Notes: generated by a model not told the origin, from the sequence alone. A stretch of 11,920 nucleotides of DNA from Physocladia obscura (GCA_027596945.1 JADGJH010001104.1:1-11920), one strand, 5' to 3'. Shown: positions 1 through 8,261, numbered from the stretch's first letter. Program-made: numbers and translations.

Positions 1-314
1 TTTATTTTATTTTTATTTTTATTTTTTTCCTCAAGATGCAAACAGCAACATCCTCCGGACAAAGTCTACTCACAGTTTTCTTACTGTTTTCTAATAAATC
101 TGACATTTCAAGCATTGCGGCATTTCACTGATGTGTATTCGATTTTGAACGATCGCAAATACTCTCATAAATCATTTAAAAACAAGAGACTCACAGGGCT
201 TAAAGCAGCCATGCTAATTGGCATGTTAGCACCGTACTTATTGATTCGAGAATTTCGAATTAACCTGAAAAAAAATTTTTTTTTTTTTTTTATGCTTCCT
301 TTGAAGTAATTATT
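1..314. other. 5' flank of the PI synthase gene, no gene seen
   Basis: The first 30 bases are almost pure T/A. A 32-codon reading frame from an ATG at 36 to a TGA at 131, and a longer one across 115-309 without an ATG at its start, resemble nothing known and look like chance. A run of A followed by about 16 T lies just before the PI synthase start (about 267-291). The stretch is probably promoter and 5' leader, or the tail of an upstream gene outside the window. Confidence 0.5.
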
Positions 315-628
315 ATGTCTGTATACCTGTTCATCCCGAATTTGATTGGCTACGCGCGGCTGGCAACTTGTGCGTGGGCATGCTGGCTAATGGCGACACA
401 GCCGGTGGCGGCGGTGGCTCTTTATTCGCTGTCGTGTTTGCTGGATGCGCTGGATGGATATGCCGCGCGTGCACTGGACCAGAGTAAGTATGTTACCATG
501 ATCATCGATAAATTCGTTGCACCTTCTCATCGCGATCATTCTCTCTATTTTTAATGAACTCCACCTTCTTGATTACATTGAGATTTGTTTTTTGTGTTCA
601 AAGTTCCACTGAGCCAATCATAAAAATA

Positions 629-675
<47 letters not shown>

Positions 676-1411
676 GGCTCGCGGTTCGGGGCTGTTCTCG
701 ATATGGTTCTCGATCGTGCGACAACCCTCTGTCTACTTGTGCGCCTGGCTGTGCAGCTTGCGAATTATTTTTCTTGGGCTGTTCCTGCGATTCAGTTGTT
801 GGCCGCTCTTGACCTTGTCTCCCACTATTCTCATATGTACGCTTCGCTTGTAACTGGATCCGAATCGCATAAATCCATTGACAAGAATGCACCGTGGATT
901 TTGCGAATGTATTACCAGAGCAAGACTGTCTTGTTTATCGTTTGTCTCCTTGACCAATGCTTTTACATTACCCTGTACTTACTTACGTGGCGTGACCCAT
1001 TTACTGGTCTGTTTTTTTCTTCAATTTTTGTTTTTGACAAGAAAATTCAGGTCATTTGTTATTCCTTCAAAATATTTCATCGTCGCATTCTCTCCCGCGT
1101 GTTATTCAAGAAGGCGTGGGTTATTTTTTTCAACAGATTTTGCTTCCCCTTGCTGGCGGTTCCGCGGTTGAGGTTGCAGTTGTTCTTGTGGAAGAAACTG
1201 GTGTTTTGAGAATGGGTGTTTGGACAATCGCCGTATTGAGCGGAATTGTTTGTTTTTTTAAGCAGGTTTGTTGCGTATTCCTAAAATTGGACTGACTATA
1301 TTAACAAACAACGTATAAAAGGTTGTGAATGTTATTCAGCTGATTGGCGCCGCAAACGATTTGGTTGCCTTTGATGTGAAAAGTCGCGCCAAAGGAAAGA
1401 GAAGACGTTGA
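315..1411 (+). CDS. PIS1: CDP-diacylglycerol--inositol 3-phosphatidyltransferase (PI synthase), 4 exons
   Basis: An integral membrane enzyme, in the ER in known cases, joining CDP-diacylglycerol and myo-inositol to give phosphatidylinositol and CMP. Exon 1 is 315-483, exon 2 677-1006, final exon 1322-1411. The first residues (YLFIPNLIGYAR) match the family N terminus. The CDP-alcohol phosphotransferase signature spans the first intron with exact spacing: D47-G48-x2-A51-R52-x8-G61-x3-D65-x3-D69, where Ser57 is split A|GC. Exon 2 carries the PI-synthase-specific SHYSHMYASL, GSESHK and MYY-SK-LF segments; exon 4 ends in VVNVIQLIGAAND and a basic tail, KGKRRR. The third exon ends at 1265 (ETGVLRMGVW to CFFKQ), but its start is uncertain. 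Splicing out 1007-1050 (44 bp, ends TTCAG) keeps the frame and gives 267 residues; splicing out 1007-1179 gives 224, closer to the usual 210-225. AATAAA follows at 1425. Identity is secure; the third exon boundary is not. Confidence 0.93.
631..675 (+). repeat. (ATA)15 microsatellite abutting a splice acceptor
   Basis: Forty-five bases of uninterrupted ATA period-3 repeat run directly into the AG (675-676) that ends intron 1 of the PI synthase gene (484-676, donor GTAAGT). They replace the usual polypyrimidine tract, so the acceptor has purine- and A/T-rich sequence in front of it. Repeat length is likely to vary between strains. Confidence 0.97.
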
Positions 1412-1424
1412 TCAAGTTAATTGG

Positions 1425-1430
1425 AATAAA
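1425..1430 (+). terminator. AATAAA polyadenylation signal candidate after PI synthase
   Basis: A canonical AATAAA lies 13 bases after the PI synthase stop codon. T-rich tracts follow from about 1470. AATAAA is common by chance in such AT-rich sequence, but the position fits. Confidence 0.45.
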
Positions 1431-1986
1431 ATTTCCCGCCAATCCAAAGTCCATATAACAAAATTCATTCCTTTTTTTTTCTTTTTTTTTCTTTTGGCTG
1501 ATTTATTTGCGATTTTTTACACAGTTTACAGAAAATGAAACTGTAACTTCTTAGGTCGAACACAAGCTGTTGGATTTAATTTTTTTTTTCTCTTCAAATC
1601 TGCTGTTTCATTGATCGTTTGGTGGCAAAAAAAAAATCTTTGTAACGCCACCTTTCTGGTTGCCACAATATATCTTTGTTTCTTTTTTTTTTCCTTAATT
1701 TCCATGTTTCTTTCTTCGGTTTTTAGTTTTTGTTTGTCAGTAAATATCAAATAAAGAACACAATGTCAGTCTATTTTTGCAATGAGTAATCCAAATTAAT
1801 TTCACATAATTTGTCATCGTCAATACCAGAAGACGACTTCTGATTTTCACTATTTAAGTTATTTTTGTGCAACTTTTCAACAAGTTCAAGAGCGCGATTT
1901 TTTTCTTTTCGGAATTCAGGCAAATAAATCGTTGCACTTATGTCCCGCAAGAAAAGAAAAAAAAGAAAAAAAAAGAACACTCATTC

Positions 1987-2064
1987 GATTAATATTCAAA
2001 CATACAAAATTTCATTAATATTCAAGTATATAAATTTGCATTAAAGTTCTTAAGTATAAAGACG
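1987..2064 (+). repeat. Three degenerate 26-bp tandem units, TAAT-containing
   Basis: Units at 1987-2012, 2013-2038 and 2039-2064. The first two share ATTAATATTCAA and agree at about 19 of 26 positions; the third starts CATTAA and is more diverged. The first two each contain a TTAAT/ATTAA core, the type of sequence homeodomains bind, about 300-370 bp before the Hbx-1 start. AT-rich background makes a binding role uncertain. Confidence 0.5.
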
Positions 2065-2233
2065 CAAATCAGCGGTTTCACAAAATATCTCTCATAATTT
2101 TCTAATATTCCGATAAAATCATCAAAGGCCATCATCGCAGGATCATAGTCAGAAAAATGAACTTAACGAATCGGAATCAATAATAGATTTTAATCAAGCA
2201 AATTCCTGACTCTGATCAAGACGCCTGCAACAA

Positions 2234-2347
2234 ATGATCCAGCGATTTGCAGCCACCCGCATCTCCACTATCTTTCCAGAAACCCTATTAATCAAACGGT
2301 GGCATGCGAACCAAAAAAATTCCAGATTGCGAAACTTGAAATTCTGA
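2234..2347 (+). promoter_or_regulatory. 37-codon upstream ORF just before Hbx-1
   Basis: An ATG at 2234 opens a frame of 37 sense codons ending in TGA at 2345-2347, only 9 bases before the Hbx-1 start codon at 2357. The product would begin MIQRFAATRISTIFPE and is basic throughout. A shorter uORF (2157-2183, 8 codons) lies upstream. If both are in the Hbx-1 mRNA they should lower its translation. The transcript start is unknown, so this is a candidate only. Confidence 0.35.
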
Positions 2348-2356
2348 ACCAGACAA

Positions 2357-3388
2357 ATGCCCCTCGCCTTCGACTTTGACGACTACTTCATGGCGAACGA
2401 AACCGATAACATGTATTCTCCGCTGCCCAGTTTGAGTCCGTCGGTATCGGCCGAGCTTCCAATGTTTGATGGCCCATTTCCGCTGGACACTTTTGGCATG
2501 GGCAACATTGAGCTTGCATCTGATACCATTCCCATGTTTGGCACCGATCCCGCTGTATTTTCTTCTTCGCTTCTTTTAGAAGGAATGGATTCTACATTGG
2601 GTGATCAGTGCGTGGGAAGTCAATCATTCGACTCTTTCTCTCACTTTTCCAACCACCTTTTCGACGCTTCTATTCAGCCGTTTCACAGTTTCCAACCGTA
2701 TCAGCAGCTATACCAGTACAATACGCCCTCACCCTCGCCTTTGATGCCAGTCGATTCACCTTTCGGGTCTTTCAAATCTTCCACATCTCCACCGCACACT
2801 CCTTGCATTCCCATGTCAATGCTCGCCCCCACACCGGCCACTGTTCCAATTGACAATGATGCTTCATCAGTCAGTTCTGCTGATGAGCAAGAAGATTCTT
2901 ATGCGAGACATGTGTTGACAAAACCTCTCAAAAGGTTGGTGAAGAAAAATATCGCCGTCAAGCCCGTCTATACTCGAGACTTCAAGAAATCAGTAAGCCC
3001 AATGGCGTCGGCACCGATCCTTTCGCACGAGTCGCCAGAACCGTCTCCCGTTTTTGATGATCCGTCTCAACCGCTGGTACCAAAACGTGTCGTCGCCGCC
3101 CCCACATTACCGCGGCGCACAAATTCCTCCAGCAAAAAATCATCAGCCTCTGCCGTCGCCGCTGCATCGGCCTCTCCGCTCCCTGTAAAGAAGCGACACA
3201 TTCTTCAGGAATGGGAAACTGAGATTCTAAACAAGTGTTTTGAGCAAAACCAATTTTTGCAATCTGTTCAGGCGTCTGAGTTGTCTGCGCAACTGGGTAT
3301 GACAGTGAACCAAGTCAGAATCTGGTTTCAAAACAAACGTGCGTATGTAAAGAGGCAGCTGGCAAAAGGGGAAGAAGAAGATTTGTGA
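2357..3388 (+). CDS. Hbx-1: homeodomain transcription factor, 343 aa, intronless
   Basis: Probable nuclear DNA-binding regulator. The homeodomain is at residues about 276-335, at the C terminus. It has R5, L16, F20, W48, F49, Q50 and N51 (VRIWFQNKRAYVKRQ), so the recognition helix is intact; Tyr55 is unusual where Lys or Arg is common. A short acidic tail (EEEDL) follows and ends the protein. The N-terminal part starts with acidic-aromatic residues (AFDFDDYFMAN), suggesting an activation segment, followed by a Ser/Pro-rich stretch (about 120-165) with many SP/TP sites that proline-directed kinases could use. A basic patch (KPLKRLVKKN, about 189-198) could be a nuclear signal. The first ATG of the frame is used as start. 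First gene of the six-gene array; it resembles Hbx-2 in layout. No closer family can be named from sequence alone. Confidence 0.93.
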   Translation: MPLAFDFDDYFMANETDNMYSPLPSLSPSVSAELPMFDGPFPLDTFGMGNIELASDTIPMFGTDPAVFSSSLLLEGMDSTLGDQCVGSQSFDSFSHFSNHLFDASIQPFHSFQPYQQLYQYNTPSPSPLMPVDSPFGSFKSSTSPPHTPCIPMSMLAPTPATVPIDNDASSVSSADEQEDSYARHVLTKPLKRLVKKNIAVKPVYTRDFKKSVSPMASAPILSHESPEPSPVFDDPSQPLVPKRVVAAPTLPRRTNSSSKKSSASAVAAASASPLPVKKRHILQEWETEILNKCFEQNQFLQSVQASELSAQLGMTVNQVRIWFQNKRAYVKRQLAKGEEEDL

Positions 3389-3919
3389 TTTATTTTTTTT
3401 TTTTGTAGACTGTGGGGGATTGGGATTTACGACAGATTGAGTGGGTGTTGTTGGTTGTATTTTGAGTATTTTTTTCGTTGTGTTCTACTTCGTTTGATTC
3501 TTTGTTGCGGATTGCCCTCTAGCGGCGGTAAATTAAAATGTATTCGTTGTTGAGATTTAAAAATTTTTTTGTTTCAAATTTTGTGAAAATTTTTCTCCAA
3601 TTCGCGGCAGACTTTTTGTTTTCTAATCACAAATTTTGTTTCGCTTTACTTTGAAGTCAGAGAAAACGGATAGCAAGATCTGGTGAATTTCGAAATACAA
3701 TAATCATAATAATAATAATCATAATAACAAATTAAAAAGAAGAAAGAGAAAATATTTTTTCCTTTTTAGGTCTTCTGAATATGATTACTTTATTGAACTT
3801 TGGTGCAACTGAAGTAGTTGCGAAGTCGTTCGGTGTTTTTCAGTGTTGAGCGGCGATAGCAAAAATTGTATTTACTGGTGACGAAAAAAAGAAAGGAATA
3901 AATTGTTGCACAGAAAACA
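3389..3919. other. Spacer between Hbx-1 and Hbx-2
   Basis: 531 bp without a gene. The T-run just after the Hbx-1 stop is probably its 3' UTR. A period-3 ATA/ATC stretch lies at about 3698-3730, then an A/G-rich tract. CpG is frequent here (about 18 by eye), which serves as a contrast for the right end of the window. A minus-strand frame at 3790-4065 overlaps the Hbx-2 start and looks spurious. Confidence 0.6.
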
Positions 3920-5149
3920 ATGCAAGCCCAAACTGAGAAAAGTTTCCTAGTAGTTTCGAAAGCTTTGCCCGTTGTTCGATCTCCGCATATTCCGCGAGAG
4001 CCTGGTAGACTACTATCTAGTTCGGAAATATCGCTTCCGGCAGATATGCCATTTCGGCCTGCCACTCGGTCAAGCTTTTCGTATCCTTCGTCGTATCCAC
4101 TCCCCGCGAATAATATGACTCGTCAGTCGCTCATGACACCAGTACTTACTCCAGCCTTGACGCCTTCTAGTGATTTGTTGGCTGGATTATATTCCCATGG
4201 GACTCCTGCGTTTCTTCCGAGCACAATGTCACCGTACCCAGTCAATATTCTGCAAGATAATCTCAACAACAAAGATTCTGGATTTATTAATCACTTATCC
4301 AGTATCCAACCGCTTAACAATGGTTTAATGTACATGAATGATCTGATGCCCGTGCTGCTGCCATCTTCCAATAACAGCTCGTCTTTACGAATGGAGGATT
4401 TGAACCCCAACATGCAGGAGTTCAAATCCAATTTTCAATCTCCATTACAACAAAATTTTTTGCCTTCAGCCGCCCAGAACAATTCATTTGTGTGTCAGGA
4501 AATTGGACAAGAACAGTCACAAATAGGAGGTTTTCAGAATGCAAGTAACTTTAATCAGCTGAATTTACCTGAATTTTCGGATCTTGCTTGGTCAAACGCA
4601 AATGTGGATGAGCGGACTTACAACGGCTTAAATGAACCTGTATTTCTTCTGTTGTCCCAGTCCGAGTCTCAAAATGTTCTTCACGTCAACTCACCGCAAG
4701 TTCAAGTCTACTCTGATTTATCATCCATCCAGGTTTCAGATGACTCTGTGGACATGAGTCATATTTTCCAACCCTACACCAATCAAAACAATGATTTGTT
4801 TCTTGCAGTACCTGTTGTTGATAGCAAATCAGCCATAAATTGTTCAAATGACTCAAGGACAATGCCAAGTCTCGGCATTGGTAATTCGATGTCAACTAAG
4901 GCGTCGGTGGCCTCTAAAACCGATAAGTCTGCAAGTCAGTCTTACAAGCACAACAAAAGGTTTCGACTTCCAAAAGAAGATATGAATAAGCTTAAGAAAA
5001 TGTTTTCGGAAAATCCATTGCCTGGATCTGTGGAGACAGAAAGGATTTCGAAAGAACTTGGCGTTGAACTTCATAAGATCAAAATTTGGTTCCAAAACAG
5101 ACGAGCTGCGACAAAAAGGAGGAATGCAGATCTTGGTGATGAGGATTAA
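3920..5149 (+). CDS. Hbx-2: homeodomain transcription factor, 409 aa, intronless
   Basis: Probable nuclear DNA-binding regulator. The homeodomain is at residues about 343-402 with R5 (RFRLPKE), L16, F20, the NPLPGS turn after helix 1, and an intact recognition helix IKIWFQNRRAATKRR (W48 F49 Q50 N51 R52 R53). The protein ends with an acidic tail (DLGDED) directly after it, as in Hbx-1. The first 340 residues are low complexity: a Thr-Pro cluster (TPVLTPALTPSSD, about 75-88), then Asn/Gln/Ser-rich sequence typical of disordered activation regions. The ATG at 3920 is the first in frame, with an A at -3. Single open frame, no intron needed. Architecture and position make it a likely paralogue of Hbx-1, though outside the homeodomain the two barely resemble each other. 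Confidence 0.93.
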   Translation: MQAQTEKSFLVVSKALPVVRSPHIPREPGRLLSSSEISLPADMPFRPATRSSFSYPSSYPLPANNMTRQSLMTPVLTPALTPSSDLLAGLYSHGTPAFLPSTMSPYPVNILQDNLNNKDSGFINHLSSIQPLNNGLMYMNDLMPVLLPSSNNSSSLRMEDLNPNMQEFKSNFQSPLQQNFLPSAAQNNSFVCQEIGQEQSQIGGFQNASNFNQLNLPEFSDLAWSNANVDERTYNGLNEPVFLLLSQSESQNVLHVNSPQVQVYSDLSSIQVSDDSVDMSHIFQPYTNQNNDLFLAVPVVDSKSAINCSNDSRTMPSLGIGNSMSTKASVASKTDKSASQSYKHNKRFRLPKEDMNKLKKMFSENPLPGSVETERISKELGVELHKIKIWFQNRRAATKRRNADLGDED

Positions 5150-5503
5150 TTAAATCGGAGCGCGGAGGATCGTTGATTTTTGTTTCATGCTTTTGTTTTA
5201 CTTTGTTTAAAAACTTGATCCTTTCTATTGAGCTGTTGATCTTGTTCCTTCTTTGAATAGAATTTCGTTTCACTTAAAAAATGATCAGGTGGCGTTCGTT
5301 TTTCACGTGATATTTCAACGAACATGCGGTCAATCATCTGACTTTGCAAATGTAAAACAACTGTATCGACAAAAAGTTTGAGCCAAGGATTGGATCTATT
5401 TTATTTAAGAATTAAAATTGTTAAAACAGCAAATCTATCGACCTTCTTCTCCAGCCCTAACTGATAAACACTCAAAAAAAAAAACCTAAAATCACTGAAA
5501 CAA
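5150..5503. other. Spacer between Hbx-2 and Hbx-3
   Basis: 354 bp, no gene. It carries a TCACGTGA palindrome (5303-5310) about 190 bp before the Hbx-3 start and AT-rich sequence before the ATG. A minus-strand frame running into it from the 3' end of Hbx-2 (5079-5273) is an overlap shadow. Confidence 0.6.
5303..5310. promoter_or_regulatory. TCACGTGA palindrome (bHLH E-box) upstream of Hbx-3
   Basis: TCACGTGA sits inside a 12-base string, TTTCACGTGATA at 5301-5312, found again exactly upstream of Hbx-6. CACGTG is the core recognised by basic helix-loop-helix factors; the TCACGTGA form is the classical yeast Cbf1 site. Binding here is inference. Confidence 0.5.
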
Positions 5504-6375
5504 ATGGCCGAATCTCCTCCGAAGAAACATACCCACCTATATTCGCTCCCGCCAATGTACAGTCACCCTTCCGACTTGTTTGCAAACTCTAATCTATTCA
5601 AAAATAAACTTTTGATCGTGGATTGCTGTCGTTCTTGCTTAAATTGCAGATCAATACAAGCCACGAAAAACATGGGTAAAACGATTTGCTATGTGTCTTT
5701 TCCCAGCCAGTTAGCGAAGGAACGTATCTATCGATCCAAAAGTGTACCCACCGATACTGTTCTTACGAAGCTTCCAGGCTTGCAAGTCATGCAAAATATT
5801 GCTGATTCCACTGTTTCCGTGCCAAATGGTGTCGTCTCCGTTTATCCATCACCCAGATCAAGTAAATTTGAATCTTCAATGGACCTGGTTCCTGCTCGAT
5901 CTTTCGTAGGATATCTTGATGGAACTTCTGGCATTAAACAGGATAATTGTGCTCAATTTCGTGGATATAAAACTTTCTCGTCTGCTTCTTTGTTTCAAAT
6001 GTCACCTGCTCAGTTGGTCGTGTTGGAAAGGGTGTTTTCAATGACACAAGCACCAACTTCCGCTCAATTTCAACACTTGTCAGATAGACTGTCGATACCT
6101 CGGAGCGCTGTGATGGCATGGTCTGCTCGTTTATTCAACGTTTCTTCTTTATTTCTTAAAATGATCATCGCAGGTTTCAAAGAAAGAGGTCTCAGCTCCG
6201 AAAAGAAAAGTTTATCGACTTAGTGTCGCCTGCAAAAAGTTTGCCTGTTATTAACACGAAGCCGACAATTTATCCTGACAACAGTTTCACGACATCTGCT
6301 CAATCTATTTCTGAAGCAGGATTAAGAGAAGTCAACGGGAAAGGCGCAATGAGTATTGCCTTTTTATTGTTGTAA
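5504..6375 (+). CDS. Hbx-3: divergent homeodomain protein lacking Asn51, 2 exons, 272 aa
   Basis: Exon 1 is 5504-6120, exon 2 6174-6375; the 53-bp intron (GTCTGC...ATCGCAG) splits the W48 codon TG|G. The homeodomain lies at about residues 159-218: L16 and F20 (AQLVVLERVF), three-helix spacing intact, then VMAWFQRKRSQLRKEK. Asn51, nearly invariant in homeodomains and contacting adenine, is Arg; position 47 is Ala; the N-terminal arm (SSASLFQM) has no Arg5 or other basic residue. Normal sequence-specific binding is therefore doubtful; it could act as a partner or decoy. The N-terminal 150 residues have Ser/Pro and a Cys cluster (DCCRSCLNC, about 46-54) but no recognised domain. The AQLVVL string and the W48 intron position link it to Hbx-5. 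Only 52 bp separate its stop from the Hbx-4 ATG. Unspliced, the frame would run to 6223 and lose the recognition helix. Confidence 0.82.
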
Positions 6376-6427
6376 TTCTGTTGTTTAAAGTATTTGTTTT
6401 TCACTTGCAATTATTGTGGTTGTTGAA

Positions 6428-7846
6428 ATGAAACTTCCCTCTATCAACTGCATCGTTGAGGCAACGGAATACAGCACCACGCCGTCTTCGAATCACCTTC
6501 AGAATGCAAACAGATTACTGGATAGCACCGTCGCTCTTGCACCTATTCGCAGTGTCGACAACAACAACACGGACATGACGACAACGAAGATAGAGCTGTC
6601 TGACGTTGTGAATAAGGGTCGGATCGGAAGCCTTTATCACCCGCCAATCTCACCGCCCCCAAGTGCGCTGGGTCTTCTTGCCCTTGGGGCCCAAGTTACT
6701 GCGACACATAGCCAATCGTGCAATAGCAACAGTCTCACCTATACGCATATTCTTGACTCGACTAGCGTATCCTCATCAATATTCACATCTGCTGCTTCTG
6801 GTTCGAGTGGCGCTAGGCTTGTTGGTGGCGGTGTTGGTGGTGTTGATGCTGTCGGTGGCGCTCTTGGCCAAGTCATGAGTAGAGATCTCCCACCGTATCA
6901 CACTGCATACCCCCGCCGCCATTCGCCTAACATTCTGGCGTCTGATTTGTCTGGCCTCGCTGCTTCGTCTTCCGCTGATAACAGACCTCTCGTGGAGCAG
7001 CGTTTCTTAGCCCCTCCAACTAGCGGCACTATTAGAGCAACAAAGGCTCAACTTAAAGTCCTCCAAAAAATCTTCACAGAGAATCAAATGCCGTCTGGGG
7101 CAATGCACAATGCTATTGCTGAAAAAATTGGCATGAGCCGGAACACTGTTCGCAACTGGTTTCAGAACCAACGTGCGAAAACTCGGAGACTGCAATTGGA
7201 GGCTACTGCTGCTGCTGTTACCACTGGCAGAGGTGTTGAAAGTAATTTTAATTATAAACAAGGTTATGATTCTGCATCTGATGTTGGTTCTAATGTTGGC
7301 TCAAACTTGGGCTCGCTTTTGGGATCAAATGTTGGTGGCTCGAATGTTGATTCAAGATACGCTTTATCAGATGTTTCATCAAACGTTGGCAGCCATATCA
7401 GCAACCTTGTGGTATATCCGGCTCCGCAGCATACTGAATATTCGCAATATGAAAACCGGCGGCAAATATATCTTTCACAGCATCAATCGCTATATCCTTC
7501 TCAACAGTATCCAGTGCAGCGTCCGCCTCCGCCACCTCAAGCATATCGAACGCAACAGCCACATTTTCAGAACAGCCGAATACAACCGCAGTTAGTCGAT
7601 GCGCAACATCAGCAGCAACACAATCAGTATCATGGTTATCACCAACAGTATGCGCCACCGTTGCCACCCTCTCAAATAGAGCGCAGTCATAATCAAGATG
7701 TGCAACCCTTTCAGCAATATCCGCATCAAAATATGGATCTTTCTGCTGGTATTATGGATCCTAAAAGCGTTGGTAATACTAACAACATTATATCAACAAG
7801 TTCTGGAACTAGATCATCGGTGATGAGAATTGATGCATTGATTTAA
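6428..7846 (+). CDS. Hbx-4: homeodomain transcription factor, 472 aa, intronless
   Basis: Probable nuclear DNA-binding regulator; the only array member with a long C-terminal extension and no intron. The ATG at 6428 is the first in this frame (the frame opens at 6389). The homeodomain is at residues about 197-256: TIRATKAQLKVL, F20, ENQMPSG turn, then VRNWFQNQRAKTRR with W48, Q50 and N51 present. Upstream are a Gly/Val-rich patch (GGGVGGVDAVGGALGQ, about 137-152), the motif NILASDL (shared with Hbx-6 as NLLASDL) and FLAPPTSG (shared with Hbx-5 as FFAPPTAG). After the homeodomain come a repeat of GSNVGSNLGS type (about 285-325), then a Gln/Tyr/Pro/His-rich tail to about 440, typical of disordered activation or condensate-forming regions. 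AATAAA sits 8 bases after the stop. Exact start is less certain because only 52 bp separate it from Hbx-3. Confidence 0.92.
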   Translation: MKLPSINCIVEATEYSTTPSSNHLQNANRLLDSTVALAPIRSVDNNNTDMTTTKIELSDVVNKGRIGSLYHPPISPPPSALGLLALGAQVTATHSQSCNSNSLTYTHILDSTSVSSSIFTSAASGSSGARLVGGGVGGVDAVGGALGQVMSRDLPPYHTAYPRRHSPNILASDLSGLAASSSADNRPLVEQRFLAPPTSGTIRATKAQLKVLQKIFTENQMPSGAMHNAIAEKIGMSRNTVRNWFQNQRAKTRRLQLEATAAAVTTGRGVESNFNYKQGYDSASDVGSNVGSNLGSLLGSNVGGSNVDSRYALSDVSSNVGSHISNLVVYPAPQHTEYSQYENRRQIYLSQHQSLYPSQQYPVQRPPPPPQAYRTQQPHFQNSRIQPQLVDAQHQQQHNQYHGYHQQYAPPLPPSQIERSHNQDVQPFQQYPHQNMDLSAGIMDPKSVGNTNNIISTSSGTRSSVMRIDALI

Positions 7847-7853
7847 ATTCTAC

Positions 7854-7859
7854 AATAAA
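7854..7859 (+). terminator. AATAAA polyadenylation signal candidate after Hbx-4
   Basis: AATAAA lies 8 bases beyond the Hbx-4 stop codon, which would give a very short 3' UTR. The position fits a compact array, but the motif is short and the region AT-rich. Confidence 0.45.
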
Positions 7860-7993
7860 AAATAGGAAATTTTGTTGATATTTGTTAGGGTTGCGTGATG
7901 GTCGGGGAAAAAGAAATGAAATTTTCCTCGCCGAAAATATTAAATAACCGGCGGAAAAACAGATCTATTCGTAACTACTATTCTAAATTGTTG

Positions 7994-8033
7994 GTACGTC
8001 TCAAAATCCAATTGTGTTCGTTCTTTCTTTTAG
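7994..8033 (+). other. Candidate 40-bp intron in the Hbx-5 leader
   Basis: GTACGT donor, then a pyrimidine-rich run ending TTCTTTCTTTTAG. At 40 bp it is close to the short introns in the coding genes here (53 and 56 bp). It would lie in a 5' UTR or in a small unidentified gene. No protein match helps to choose. Confidence 0.35.
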
Positions 8034-8261
8034 ATGGTGATAAGGATGTTTGGGCTTGTTTTGGACGGGTGGCATCTTCATTGTTGCTGGGGATGGTTCT
8101 GCAGTCACCGACAAATAATACAGCACTCAGGAACGACGAAAAGTCGTTTAATAAGTAAGTAGCAAGAGAGTAACTGTAAATATAGCTTCTTCGCGCAGCA
8201 GCAGGTGATTTGGTCTGCATCGTCCACGTGACTCTGCACCATCACTCAAGCCACCACCAAA

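Larger units (their letters stand above)
1412..2356. other. AT-rich spacer between PI synthase and Hbx-1
   Basis: No gene is seen in 945 bp. The first half holds several T-runs (around 1471-1493, 1581-1590, 1681-1692) and the middle an A/G purine tract (about 1948-1978). Two minus-strand frames here are rich in Lys, Phe and homopolymer products and are not convincing. The second half, with a 26-bp degenerate repeat, several ATTA/TAAT cores and two upstream ORFs, is probably the promoter and leader of Hbx-1. Confidence 0.6.

Noticed and set aside
551..892. Minus-strand frame with a poly-Leu run opposite PI synthase
   Set aside because: The Leu run is the reverse complement of the ATA microsatellite and the rest opposes a secure exon.
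7173..7667. Long frames in both strands within the Hbx-4 tail
   Set aside because: They are shadows of the Gln-rich and Ser-Asn-Val-Gly coding repeats in other frames.
5504..7846. Hbx-3 and Hbx-4 as one double-homeodomain gene
   Set aside because: A TAA at 6373 and a further in-frame stop at 6386 in the Hbx-4 frame lie between them. The donor/acceptor pairs I tried around 6353-6390 did not join the two frames.
7898..8158. Small protein gene of 86 codons between Hbx-4 and Hbx-5
   Set aside because: No recognisable domain, and a strong intron candidate inside it would break the frame; kept only as a note on the spacer.
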